Origin: Actinomycetota bacterium
Lineage (GTDB): Bacteria > Actinomycetota > Actinomycetes > S36-B12 > CAIYMF01
Assembly: GCA_009699025.1 (NCBI GenBank)
Contig: WLOZ01000026.1
Coordinates: 1-12,006 of the forward strand
DNA length: 12,006 nucleotides
Direction of reading: 5' to 3'
Below, piece after piece: positions 1 through 6,372 of this stretch. How positions within the stretch are numbered: position 1 is the stretch's first letter; the number at the start of each line of letters is the position of its first letter. Position numbers and translations under genes: made by a program. The notes beneath the pieces were generated by a model, which was not told the DNA's origin, made no database searches, and saw only the letters and a program-made list of their open reading frames with translations.

Positions 1-2
1 CC

Positions 3-476
3 GCACAGGAGTACGGCGGTGGGTTTGTGGCTGTCGCGCCGGCAGCGCCCCTTGCTCAGACCCCGGCGGCACCAGCGCCCTCGTATTCCCCCGCTGCCTA
101 CGCGCAGCCCGTGTACGCGCCGGCTCCCGCGCCGGCGACGCCCACGGTGATGTCGCCAGCCTCGATGGCCCCCGCTCCCGTGGTCATCTCGGCGGCGGAG
201 TCGCGCCCCGTCGACCCCGAACTCGCCTCGTCGGCACGACGGGTGGCCACGGTATTCAGCGTGCTCGCCCTGGTAGTTCTCATCCTCGGAATTGTCAGCG
301 GGCTCCTCGTGGCGGCCGGTGGGTTCCTCGGCGAGTCCGTCACGGGCACTGCACTGCTCACTCCCGCCGCCGGTCTCCTCTCGGGCGTTTCCACGATCCT
401 CACCGCGGTGGTGCTGTGGGCCTTCTGGAAGCTGCTGGCCCTGGTAGCCCGCTACATCGCCCTGCGCGCCGAGTAA
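3..476 (+). CDS. Ala/Pro-rich protein with two membrane segments, 5'-partial
   Basis: I do not recognise this gene. The frame is open to the left edge, with in-frame residues AQEYGGGF before a GTG at 27, so the true start probably lies outside the window. GTG 27 is the alternative start, but its nearest purine-rich site (AGGAG at 7-11) is 15 bases away, which is long. The visible 157 residues have three parts: a low-complexity Ala/Pro/Tyr-rich stretch (about residues 1-65), a short charged patch ending in Arg-Arg, and two hydrophobic segments (about 80-107 and 117-148) separated by a Gly/Thr-rich loop. The end is basic (ALVARYIALRAE). This suits a small inner-membrane protein with a disordered cytoplasmic N-terminal tail. 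Composition alone could also mimic a secreted Pro-rich protein, but there is no signal peptide in the visible part. It lies 128 bases upstream of etfB and has no obvious functional link to it. Confidence 0.6.
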   Translation, partial: AQEYGGGFVAVAPAAPLAQTPAAPAPSYSPAAYAQPVYAPAPAPATPTVMSPASMAPAPVVISAAESRPVDPELASSARRVATVFSVLALVVLILGIVSGLLVAAGGFLGESVTGTALLTPAAGLLSGVSTILTAVVLWAFWKLLALVARYIALRAE

Positions 477-509
477 CTCTCGCGGCTCATCGCTGGGTGT
501 GAATCTCCT

Positions 510-530
510 CACCCCGCCAGCACTGGGGTG
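510..530 (+). terminator. Weak hairpin downstream of the first gene
   Basis: The arms CACCCC (510-515) and GGGGTG (525-530) form a perfect 6-bp stem around a 9-base loop, 33 bases after the stop codon of the first gene. No T-run follows, so it is at best a weak intrinsic terminator or a structure in the 5' leader of etfB. The same six-base arms recur after etfA. Confidence 0.25.
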
Positions 531-540
531 GTCGCTACAC

Positions 541-572
541 GTACCGGCGGGTACTGTCGTGCACATCCGACA
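541..572 (+). promoter_or_regulatory. Putative etfBA promoter with two adjacent inverted repeats
   Basis: The 128-base gap before etfB holds a possible -10 element TACTGT (552-557, fitting TANNNT) about 48 bases upstream of the ATG. No clear -35 element is visible. Two small inverted repeats sit directly on this element: GTACC-4 bases-GGTAC (541-554) and TGTCG-8 bases-CGACA (555-572). Paired short palindromes over a -10 box are typical of repressor operators, so etfBA may be regulated here. The arms are only five bases long, so chance is a real alternative. Confidence 0.3.
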
Positions 573-604
573 TTCGGGTCGTGCCAGAGAGGTAGCGCCG
601 CGCC

Positions 605-1384
605 ATGAAGATCGTCGTGTGCATCAAGCAGGTCCCCGACAGCTGGGCCGACAAGAAGTTGGCCCCTGCTGACTCGACACTCGACCGTGCCTCGGCCGAC
701 CGGGTTCTCAACGAGCTTGACGAGTACGCCGTCGAGGCCGCGCTGCAGTTGGCGGAGACCCACGGCGGTGACGTCACCGTGCTCACGATGGGACCGGACG
801 AAGCCTCCGAGGCGATTCGTCGGGCGCTGTCGATGGGAGCTGACGCCGGCATCCACCTCGTCGACGACGCACTTCACGGCACCGATGCGATTGGCACGTC
901 CTACGCACTCGCGACGATTCTTGCGGCCCGCGAGTTCGACCTGGTCATCTTCGGCTCCGAGTCGACCGACGCCCGCATGAGCGTGGTGCCGGCCATGGTG
1001 GCTGAGCGGCTGGGCCTGCCCCAGCTCACCTTCGCGGGCAAGGTTGAGGTCGACGGCACCACAGCGCGCATCCAGCGGGTCACCGACTACGGCTATGACG
1101 AGGTTGAGGCGACCCTGCCGGCGGTTGTGTCGGTGGTCGAGAAGGCGAACGAGCCGCGGTACCCGTCGTTCAAGGGCATCATGGCCGCCAAGAAGAAGCC
1201 GGTCGAGACGCTGTCGCTGGCCGACGCTGGCCTCGACGCAGGGCAGGTGGGCCTGGGTCAGTCGTGGAGCCTCGTCGACTCGTTCGCTGCCCGTCCGCCC
1301 CGGGAGAAGGGCACCGTCGTCGACGACGGTGGCAACGGTGGCGTCGCCATCGCCGAGTACCTGTCCGCGCAGAAGTTCATTTAA
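605..1384 (+). CDS. etfB: Electron transfer flavoprotein subunit beta
   Basis: This is the beta subunit of the cytoplasmic ETF heterodimer, which accepts electrons from acyl-CoA and related dehydrogenases and passes them toward the quinone pool. The 259 residues match the usual EtfB length. Family hallmarks are visible: the start MKIVVCIKQVPDSW, the NELDEYAVEAAL segment (residues 36-47), the nucleotide-fold strand and helix around FDLVIFGSESTDA (111-123), and the diagnostic EPRYPSFKGIMAAKKKP block (183-199) near the subunit interface and dehydrogenase recognition loop. The ATG at 605 is supported by GAGAGG at 587-592, although the spacing of 12 bases is slightly long. The stop lies 13 bases before etfA, so the two genes form an operon. 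No ETF:quinone oxidoreductase or fixCX gene is present in the window, so the electron acceptor must be encoded elsewhere. M. tuberculosis calls this pair fixA/fixB. Confidence 0.96.
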   Translation: MKIVVCIKQVPDSWADKKLAPADSTLDRASADRVLNELDEYAVEAALQLAETHGGDVTVLTMGPDEASEAIRRALSMGADAGIHLVDDALHGTDAIGTSYALATILAAREFDLVIFGSESTDARMSVVPAMVAERLGLPQLTFAGKVEVDGTTARIQRVTDYGYDEVEATLPAVVSVVEKANEPRYPSFKGIMAAKKKPVETLSLADAGLDAGQVGLGQSWSLVDSFAARPPREKGTVVDDGGNGGVAIAEYLSAQKFI

Positions 1385-1397
1385 GGAGCCCGACGTC

Positions 1398-2345
1398 ATG
1401 GCTGAAATTCTCGTTCTGGTCGACCACGTCGACGGCAGCATTAAGAAGGTCACGCTCGAGCTCCTCACTCTCGCACGAGGCCTCGGCGTTCCTGTGGCCG
1501 TGTGGGTCGGGCCCGGAGTCGACACTGCCGCTCTCGCTGAGTACGGCGCCGAGACGGTGGTGGTGGCCGACTCCGCTGACCTGCTCAACCACCCGGTCGC
1601 CCCGAAGACTGATGTGCTCGCCGCTGTGGTGGCCGAGCGCGCACCGGCGGCGGTGCTCATTGCCTCGACCGCCGAGGGCAAGGAAATCGCTGCTCGGCTT
1701 GCCGTGCGAATCGGCTCGGGCATCATCACCGACGCCGTCGACGTCGACGTCGACCTCGTGGCCACCCAGTCAGTGTTCGGTGGTGCCACCGTGGTGCGCT
1801 CGAAGGTCAGCCATGGCGTGCCTATCGTGACCGTGCGGCCCAACGCCACATCGCCCGAGGCGTCGGCCGCCTCCGGCACTCGGGTCGACATCTCCGTCAC
1901 CCCGGCGGCATCGTCGACCGGCGCCCGCATCACCAATCGTGTAGTGGCCACCAAGGGTGGACGCCCTGAGCTCACCGAGGCGTCGATCGTGGTGTCCGGC
2001 GGACGCGGCGTCGGCGGGGCCGAGGGCTTCGCTGTGATCGAGGGTCTCGCCGACTCCCTCGGTGCCGCGGTGGGCGCCTCGCGCGCCGCAACCGACGCGG
2101 GCTGGTACCCCCATCAGTTCCAGGTCGGGCAGACCGGCAAGACCGTGTCGCCGCAACTCTACGTCGCTAACGGTATTTCCGGAGCAATCCAGCACCGCGC
2201 CGGCATGCAGACCTCGAAGACGATCGTCGTGGTGAATAAGGACCCCGAGGCTCCCATCTTCGAGCTCGCCGACTTCGGCGTGGTCGGCGACCTCTTCGCG
2301 GTCGTGCCGCAGCTCACCGAGCAGGTCAACTCCCGCAAGGGGTAG
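1398..2345 (+). CDS. etfA: Electron transfer flavoprotein subunit alpha
   Basis: This is the ETF alpha subunit, which carries most of the FAD site and pairs with EtfB. It has 315 residues, normal for the family. The N-terminal domain (about 1-190) begins [10 protein letters not shown]. The C-terminal FAD domain shows the signature elements in order: SGGRGVGG (200-207), [11 protein letters not shown] (226-236), [11 protein letters not shown] (242-252), the [10 protein letters not shown] flavin-contact segment (261-270), and NKDPEAPIF followed by ADFGVVGD (280-298). I chose the ATG at 1398 because AAGGAG at 1383-1388 lies nine bases upstream, overlapping the end of etfB, and because the protein then begins like other EtfA proteins. 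The same frame is open back to 1044, but that stretch overlaps etfB and encodes Arg/Ser-rich nonsense. Translation is probably coupled to etfB. Confidence 0.96.
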   Translation: MAEILVLVDHVDGSIKKVTLELLTLARGLGVPVAVWVGPGVDTAALAEYGAETVVVADSADLLNHPVAPKTDVLAAVVAERAPAAVLIASTAEGKEIAARLAVRIGSGIITDAVDVDVDLVATQSVFGGATVVRSKVSHGVPIVTVRPNATSPEASAASGTRVDISVTPAASSTGARITNRVVATKGGRPELTEASIVVSGGRGVGGAEGFAVIEGLADSLGAAVGASRAATDAGWYPHQFQVGQTGKTVSPQLYVANGISGAIQHRAGMQTSKTIVVVNKDPEAPIFELADFGVVGDLFAVVPQLTEQVNSRKG

Positions 2346-2355
2346 GGGCGCCCGA

Positions 2356-2380
2356 CACCCCCGCTTGGGGTGCGGGGTTT
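2356..2380 (+). terminator. Candidate intrinsic terminator after etfA
   Basis: Eleven bases after the etfA stop, the sequence can fold as CCCCGC (2359-2364) with GCGGGG (2372-2377), a perfect 6-bp GC stem with a 7-base loop followed by TTT. An alternative, mutually exclusive fold pairs CACCCC (2356-2361) with GGGGTG (2367-2372). Position and GC content suit termination of etfBA, but the short T-run makes it moderate evidence. Confidence 0.45.
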
Positions 2381-2429
2381 CGCGAGTGTGGGGCGACAGA
2401 CTGAGGCGATGAGAGCGCAGTCGGTCTGA

Positions 2430-3869
2430 GTGGTCTTCCCGACGATTGAGTTCGCTGTCTTCTTTGCAGTGGTGCTCACGGTGTCGTGGCTGCTGATGCC
2501 TCACCCTCCGGCATGGAAGATCTTCATGCTGGCGGTGTCGCTGTTCTTCTACGGGTTCGTCGACGCCTACTGGGTGCTGCTCCTCGTGTTCTCCATCGTG
2601 GCCAACCAGGCGGCGGCGATGGCCATCACGCGGCTCACCTCGCCGCGCGCCCGGAAGTTGGTGCTGGTCGCCGCGGTGGTGGTCGACCTCGGGCTGCTCG
2701 GCTGGTTTAAGTACTTCGACTTCTTCGCGCAGTCCTTCAACTCTGCGCTGTCGCGGGTAGGTCTCGGAGCGCCACTTCCGCTACTGCAACTGATGCTCCC
2801 CATCGGCATCTCGTTCTTCACGTTCCAGGCGATCTCTTACGTGGCCGATGTGCACAGCCGGGTCACGAAGGTGGCGTCACCCATCGACTTTGCGGTGTTC
2901 CTCACCTTCTTCCCGCATGTGGTCGCAGGCCCCATCGTGCGGGCGCGCGAGTTCATCCCCCAGTTGGCTACGCCGCGCAGCCCCCGCAATCTGCCGGCCG
3001 TGCCCGCGCTCTTTCTGATCCTCGGCGGCCTTTTTAAGAAGCTCGTGCTGGCCGATTTCCTAGCCACCAGCGTGGTCGATCCGGTATTCGGCAGCCCCGC
3101 GGCCTTCTCGTCGCCCGACACCGTGGCGGCCGTGCTGGGATACGCCGCCCAGATCTACTGCGATTTCAGTGGCTACACCGACATTGCCATCGGGCTCGCC
3201 ATGCTGCTGGGTTTCAGATTCCCGCAGAACTTCGCCTCGCCCTACTCGGCTGCATCGCTGCAGGAATTCTGGCGCCGCTGGCACATGACGCTGTCACGCT
3301 GGCTGCGCGACTACCTGTACATCCCGCTCGGAGGTAGCCGCAGGGGCCGGGTGCGCACGGCTATCAACGTGCTCCTCACCTTCCTGCTCGGTGGGCTCTG
3401 GCACGGAGCGGCATGGACCTTCGTGATCTGGGGCGCGATTCACGGCATCGGTCTGGTGATCGAGCGGGTGTGGGGCGACTGGCGGGGGCGGCGCGCGGCC
3501 CCGGAAGGGCGGTCGCGTGTGCGCGTACTGCTGCCGAAGGCGGGCGGGTGGCTGCTCACCTTCGTGGTGGTCTGCCTCGCGTGGGTGTTCTTCCGGTCAC
3601 CGGACCTTCCCGTCGCGCGCGGGGTGCTCAGCGGCCTCGTGGGGCGCTGGGGTGAGGGCAGTTCGCTGGTAACCCCCCTTGTTGTCGGGGCGATCGTGCT
3701 CGGAATCGGTACCCAGTTCCTGCCGGGACGAATCTGGAGGACCCTTGAGCGGTGGTTCTCCCGGCTTCCGGCAGTGCTGCAGGGAATCATGGTGGGGGTG
3801 CTGATCGTCCTCATGGTGGTGCTCGTGGGCGACCAGGGCGTGGCGCCCTTCATCTACTTCCAGTTCTAG
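2430..3869 (+). CDS. MBOAT family O-acyltransferase (AlgI type)
   Basis: This is a polytopic membrane O-acyltransferase of 479 residues, close to the usual length for AlgI/PatA/DltB-type MBOAT proteins. These enzymes move acyl (often acetyl) groups across the membrane onto extracellular polysaccharides or wall polymers. The sequence is a string of hydrophobic segments with the AlgI-type signatures: [14 protein letters not shown] (about 129-142), [13 protein letters not shown] (about 243-255), [23 protein letters not shown] (about 280-302, containing H285), and the catalytic-type GGLWHGAAW with H325. GTG 2430 is the only reasonable start because an in-frame TGA directly precedes it. No good ribosome binding site is visible. 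It is followed after 49 bases by an SGNH/DUF459 hydrolase, a common partner. The acceptor polymer cannot be read from the sequence, and wall polysaccharide, teichoic-type polymer or exopolysaccharide are all possible. Confidence 0.93.
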   Translation: MVFPTIEFAVFFAVVLTVSWLLMPHPPAWKIFMLAVSLFFYGFVDAYWVLLLVFSIVANQAAAMAITRLTSPRARKLVLVAAVVVDLGLLGWFKYFDFFAQSFNSALSRVGLGAPLPLLQLMLPIGISFFTFQAISYVADVHSRVTKVASPIDFAVFLTFFPHVVAGPIVRAREFIPQLATPRSPRNLPAVPALFLILGGLFKKLVLADFLATSVVDPVFGSPAAFSSPDTVAAVLGYAAQIYCDFSGYTDIAIGLAMLLGFRFPQNFASPYSAASLQEFWRRWHMTLSRWLRDYLYIPLGGSRRGRVRTAINVLLTFLLGGLWHGAAWTFVIWGAIHGIGLVIERVWGDWRGRRAAPEGRSRVRVLLPKAGGWLLTFVVVCLAWVFFRSPDLPVARGVLSGLVGRWGEGSSLVTPLVVGAIVLGIGTQFLPGRIWRTLERWFSRLPAVLQGIMVGVLIVLMVVLVGDQGVAPFIYFQF

Positions 3870-3918
3870 CGGCTCATCCGGTTGCACGTGCACGTCGACG
3901 CGGAGGGAGGTGGGGTGC

Positions 3919-5010
3919 GTGGGCGACATGTCGGCCGAGCACGTCGCGGCCCGCACCGACCGCGAGACCACCTACCACCCGGCGCTCGAGTCGCCGGCGC
4001 GCGGCCTGCCGGCTGGCGCCGTACTCGTGGTGGTGCTGGTGGCGCTGCTGGTAGCCGGGCTGCTCAACTCGGCCTCGATGGCACGCACCGCGGAAGGAAT
4101 GCGACCTGGACTCGGCCGCACGATCGTGTCGACCGTCGCAGGCCCCTTCGACGTGGTGGCCTCGGCGCTCGCCCTTGACCGGCCGCGCCAGCAATTCGAC
4201 CTCGCGCTGGGCCGCGATCTAGCGGTCGTGGCCGGGGGCAGTGATGAGATCGAGCTTGCGGTGCTAGCGCCCTCCGACTCGGCGATGCTGGTCAGTGAAG
4301 GGCCGAAACCGCCTCCGCCACCTCCGCCGCACACGGCGCCCCTCACCGTGAGGCATCCCACTTCCACCCGGCCGCTGAAGGTGCTCGTCGTTGGCGACTC
4401 GCTCAGCACCTACACCGGGCAGCGGCTCGCTGACCTGCTGGCGCAGCGGGGGCTGGCCAACGTGACGGTGAAGTACCGCGACGGTGTGGGGCTCGCAACC
4501 CCCACGTTTTTCAACTGGCCTGAGTGGGCGCTCGGGCAGATCGACGCGATCAAGCCGTCGGCCGTGGTGGTGATCGTCGGTGGCAACGACAATCAAGACA
4601 TGTCGCGTCAAGACGACTACTTTCCGGTGGGATCGCCTGGGTGGGCGGCTGAGTACGAGCGACGAGTCTCGGTGGTGATGAGGTCTGTCATCCTGCACGG
4701 AGTCGACCGCATCTACTGGACGGGCCCTCCCACCTCGAAGTCTGCCGTCGACAACGGCTATTACCGCCAACTCAATCTCGCGGCCGCGGCCGCGGCGAAG
4801 GAGATTCCCGGCGCCCGCTTCGTCGATCTTGCCGGGCTCACCTCGATCAAGGGGGAGTGGCTCGACGTTCTCGCCTTCGGCAACGAGGCCTTCCCCGCAC
4901 GCATGGGCGATGGGTTCCACTGGAGCTGGCAGGCCTCGCAGATTACGTCTCGACTCGAGGCCGACGCGATGGCCGCGGACTACGGGGCTCTCTACGACAA
5001 GTCCCGCTGA
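3919..5010 (+). CDS. Membrane-anchored SGNH hydrolase, DUF459 family
   Basis: This is a probable cell-surface SGNH-fold esterase or acetyltransferase, 363 residues. A short cytoplasmic N-terminus precedes one membrane segment (about residues 30-50, LPAGAVLVVVLVALLVAG). A linker with seven consecutive prolines (near 129-135) leads to the catalytic domain. All the key blocks are visible: VVGDSLS with the nucleophile Ser at about 161, a block II Gly in RDGVGLATP, VGGND at 219-223, and the DGFH dyad at about 331-334. I prefer GTG 3919 because GGAGGGAGG (3902-3910) lies eight bases upstream. GTG 3910 would overlap that site, and ATG 3928 is 17 bases away. Its position after the MBOAT gene suggests that the MBOAT protein exports or presents the acyl group and this protein transfers it to, or removes it from, a surface glycan. 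That division of labour is inferred from AlgI/AlgJ and PatA/PatB-like systems. Confidence 0.88.
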   Translation: MGDMSAEHVAARTDRETTYHPALESPARGLPAGAVLVVVLVALLVAGLLNSASMARTAEGMRPGLGRTIVSTVAGPFDVVASALALDRPRQQFDLALGRDLAVVAGGSDEIELAVLAPSDSAMLVSEGPKPPPPPPPHTAPLTVRHPTSTRPLKVLVVGDSLSTYTGQRLADLLAQRGLANVTVKYRDGVGLATPTFFNWPEWALGQIDAIKPSAVVVIVGGNDNQDMSRQDDYFPVGSPGWAAEYERRVSVVMRSVILHGVDRIYWTGPPTSKSAVDNGYYRQLNLAAAAAAKEIPGARFVDLAGLTSIKGEWLDVLAFGNEAFPARMGDGFHWSWQASQITSRLEADAMAADYGALYDKSR

Positions 5011-5030
5011 GCCCCGCCGAGCCCCGCCGA
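5001..5030 (+). repeat. Three tandem copies of a 10-bp unit at the end of the DUF459 gene
   Basis: Two identical units GCCCCGCCGA (5011-5020 and 5021-5030) follow a two-mismatch copy, GTCCCGCTGA (5001-5010), that contains the stop codon of the hydrolase gene. This looks like a short slippage-type duplication. It abuts the inverted repeat that follows. Confidence 0.6.
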
Positions 5031-5059
5031 TCACACTGTTCGGCGCTTTCTGTGATCGG
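5027..5059 (+). terminator. 9-bp inverted repeat, candidate terminator or operator
   Basis: CCGATCACA (5027-5035) and TGTGATCGG (5051-5059) are exact reverse complements separated by 15 bases, just after the MBOAT-DUF459 pair. It can form a 9-bp hairpin. No T-run follows on either side, so it may be a Rho-type or stabilising 3' structure, or a regulator binding site, rather than a classical intrinsic terminator. Confidence 0.4.
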
Positions 5060-5126
5060 AATGGGCCACCTCAACCGCATCAGTCGACCGCTTTCGGGTG
5101 CGCCGTCAGCACTGCCAAGGTCAGCG

Positions 5127-5175
5127 CCTTCCTCGCGGAAGGGTGGAATGTCGCCCATCCCCGTAGAATGACTGC
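5127..5175 (+). promoter_or_regulatory. Putative leaderless promoter of the cysteine desulfurase-mnmA operon
   Basis: TAGAAT (5164-5169) fits the actinobacterial -10 pattern TANNNT and ends six bases before the GTG start at 5176, so the expected transcription start falls on the start codon. No Shine-Dalgarno sequence precedes the GTG, which agrees with a leaderless mRNA. No convincing -35 box is present. At the -35 position there is a perfect hairpin, CCTTCC-TCGC-GGAAGG (5127-5142), which could be an operator. The rest of the gap (5060-5126) shows nothing I can name. Confidence 0.55.
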
Positions 5176-6372
5176 GTGGCTTTCCTCGATCATGCCGCGA
5201 CGACTCCCATTCGGCCAGAGTCGCTCGTCGCGCTCACCGTTGCCTATGAGCACACTGGCAACGCGTCGAGCCTGCACGCGGCTGGCCGGCAGGCGCGCAA
5301 GACGGTCGAGGAGGCGCGCGAGTCGGTGGCCGCGTCGCTGGGCTGCGGCCCGAGCGAGGTCATCTTCACCTCGGGTGGAACAGAGAGTGACAACCTCGCG
5401 GTCAAGGGGCTCTACTGGGCGCGACGGGCCGAGGCGCGGGGTCGCGTGCGGGTGCTGTGTTCGGCGGTCGAGCACCATGCCGTGCTCGACCCGGTGGCGT
5501 GGCTCGGTAGTCACGAGGAAGCGGTGGTCGAGCACATCCCCGTCGACCGTCTCGGCCGCATCGACGTCGACGCGCTAGCCCACATGATCGCCCTCGACCC
5601 TGACTCGGTGGCGCTGGTGAGCGTCATGATGGCCAACAATGAGGTCGGAACGGTACAGCCGATCGCCGAGGTGGTCAGGCTGGCACATGCCCACGGCATA
5701 CCGGTGCACTCTGACGGCGTTCAGGCGGTTGGCTCGCTCGACGTCGACTTCCGGCTCTCGGGCCTCGACGCGCTCACGGTGAGCAGCCACAAGGTGGGGG
5801 GGCCGCACGGGGCAGGGGCGCTCGTGGTGGGTCGCGGCGTCTCAATCGAGCCCCTGCTGCACGGCGGGGCCCAGGAGCGGCTTCGGTCAGGCACCCTCGA
5901 TTCGCCCGGAATTGCCGGCTTCGCCGCAGCTCTCGCCGCTGCGGTCGACGGCCATGCCGAGGCGGCTCATCGTCTGACGTCGCTGCGTAACGAGCTGGTG
6001 GCCGGGGTGCTTGAACTCGTGCCTGACGTCGTGGTGTCAGGAGATCCCGATTCAGCGGGCCGACTGCCCGGACACGCGCACTTCTCATTCCCCGGCTGCG
6101 AGGGCGACGCTCTGCTGATGCTGCTCGACGCCCGAGGCATCGAGTGCTCCACGGGGTCAGCGTGCACCGCAGGCATTCCTGAGCCCTCCCACGTTCTCCT
6201 CGCCATGGGCGTTGACCCCGAGCTCGCTCGAGGGTCGCTGCGCTTCTCGCTGGGTCACACCTCGACGCCACACGACGTGCGCACGGTGCTCAACGAGCTC
6301 ACGCCCGTGGTCGAGCGTGCCCGCAGGGCGGGGCGGCCGCGCATCCGGCCGGTCTCCGACGCCGTCCGGTGA
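5176..6372 (+). CDS. Cysteine desulfurase (NifS/IscS family)
   Basis: This is a PLP-dependent enzyme that removes sulfur from L-cysteine, forming alanine and an enzyme-bound persulfide that feeds tRNA thiolation and possibly Fe-S assembly. It has 398 residues, normal for the family. Visible landmarks are the start [13 protein letters not shown], the PLP-phosphate loop [10 protein letters not shown] (64-73), the EHHAVLD cofactor-stacking histidine region (99-105), HSDGVQAVG, the Schiff-base lysine in [12 protein letters not shown] (K206), and the catalytic cysteine in STGSACTAG (C330). The GTG at 5176 is chosen from the conserved N-terminus and the leaderless promoter geometry. The last four bases overlap mnmA (GTGA), so sulfur is probably handed directly to MnmA, as in the B. 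subtilis YrvO-MnmA pair. Actinobacterial annotations use both iscS and nifS. No Fe-S scaffold gene is adjacent, so I give no symbol. Confidence 0.95.
   Translation: MAFLDHAATTPIRPESLVALTVAYEHTGNASSLHAAGRQARKTVEEARESVAASLGCGPSEVIFTSGGTESDNLAVKGLYWARRAEARGRVRVLCSAVEHHAVLDPVAWLGSHEEAVVEHIPVDRLGRIDVDALAHMIALDPDSVALVSVMMANNEVGTVQPIAEVVRLAHAHGIPVHSDGVQAVGSLDVDFRLSGLDALTVSSHKVGGPHGAGALVVGRGVSIEPLLHGGAQERLRSGTLDSPGIAGFAAALAAAVDGHAEAAHRLTSLRNELVAGVLELVPDVVVSGDPDSAGRLPGHAHFSFPGCEGDALLMLLDARGIECSTGSACTAGIPEPSHVLLAMGVDPELARGSLRFSLGHTSTPHDVRTVLNELTPVVERARRAGRPRIRPVSDAVR

Noticed and set aside
1044..1397. 118-codon upstream extension of etfA in the same frame
   Set aside because: It lies entirely over etfB in another frame, is Arg/Ser/Trp-rich, and the ATG at 1398 has a proper ribosome binding site and the conserved EtfA N-terminus.
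509..1975. 488-residue minus-strand open frame antisense to etfB and etfA
   Set aside because: High-GC shadow of the real genes. It covers two clearly identified coding regions, its translation is compositionally odd with no recognisable domain, and etfBA conservation explains the sequence.
3883..3892. Palindrome TGCACGTGCA between the MBOAT and DUF459 genes
   Set aside because: A 10-bp palindrome is common by chance in GC-rich DNA. It has no adjacent promoter element, and the genes look co-transcribed.
4300..4330. Proline-codon run in the DUF459 gene as a possible microsatellite or frameshift site
   Set aside because: The codons are mixed (CCG, CCT, CCA), so it is not a clean repeat. It fits an ordinary Pro-rich linker between membrane anchor and catalytic domain.
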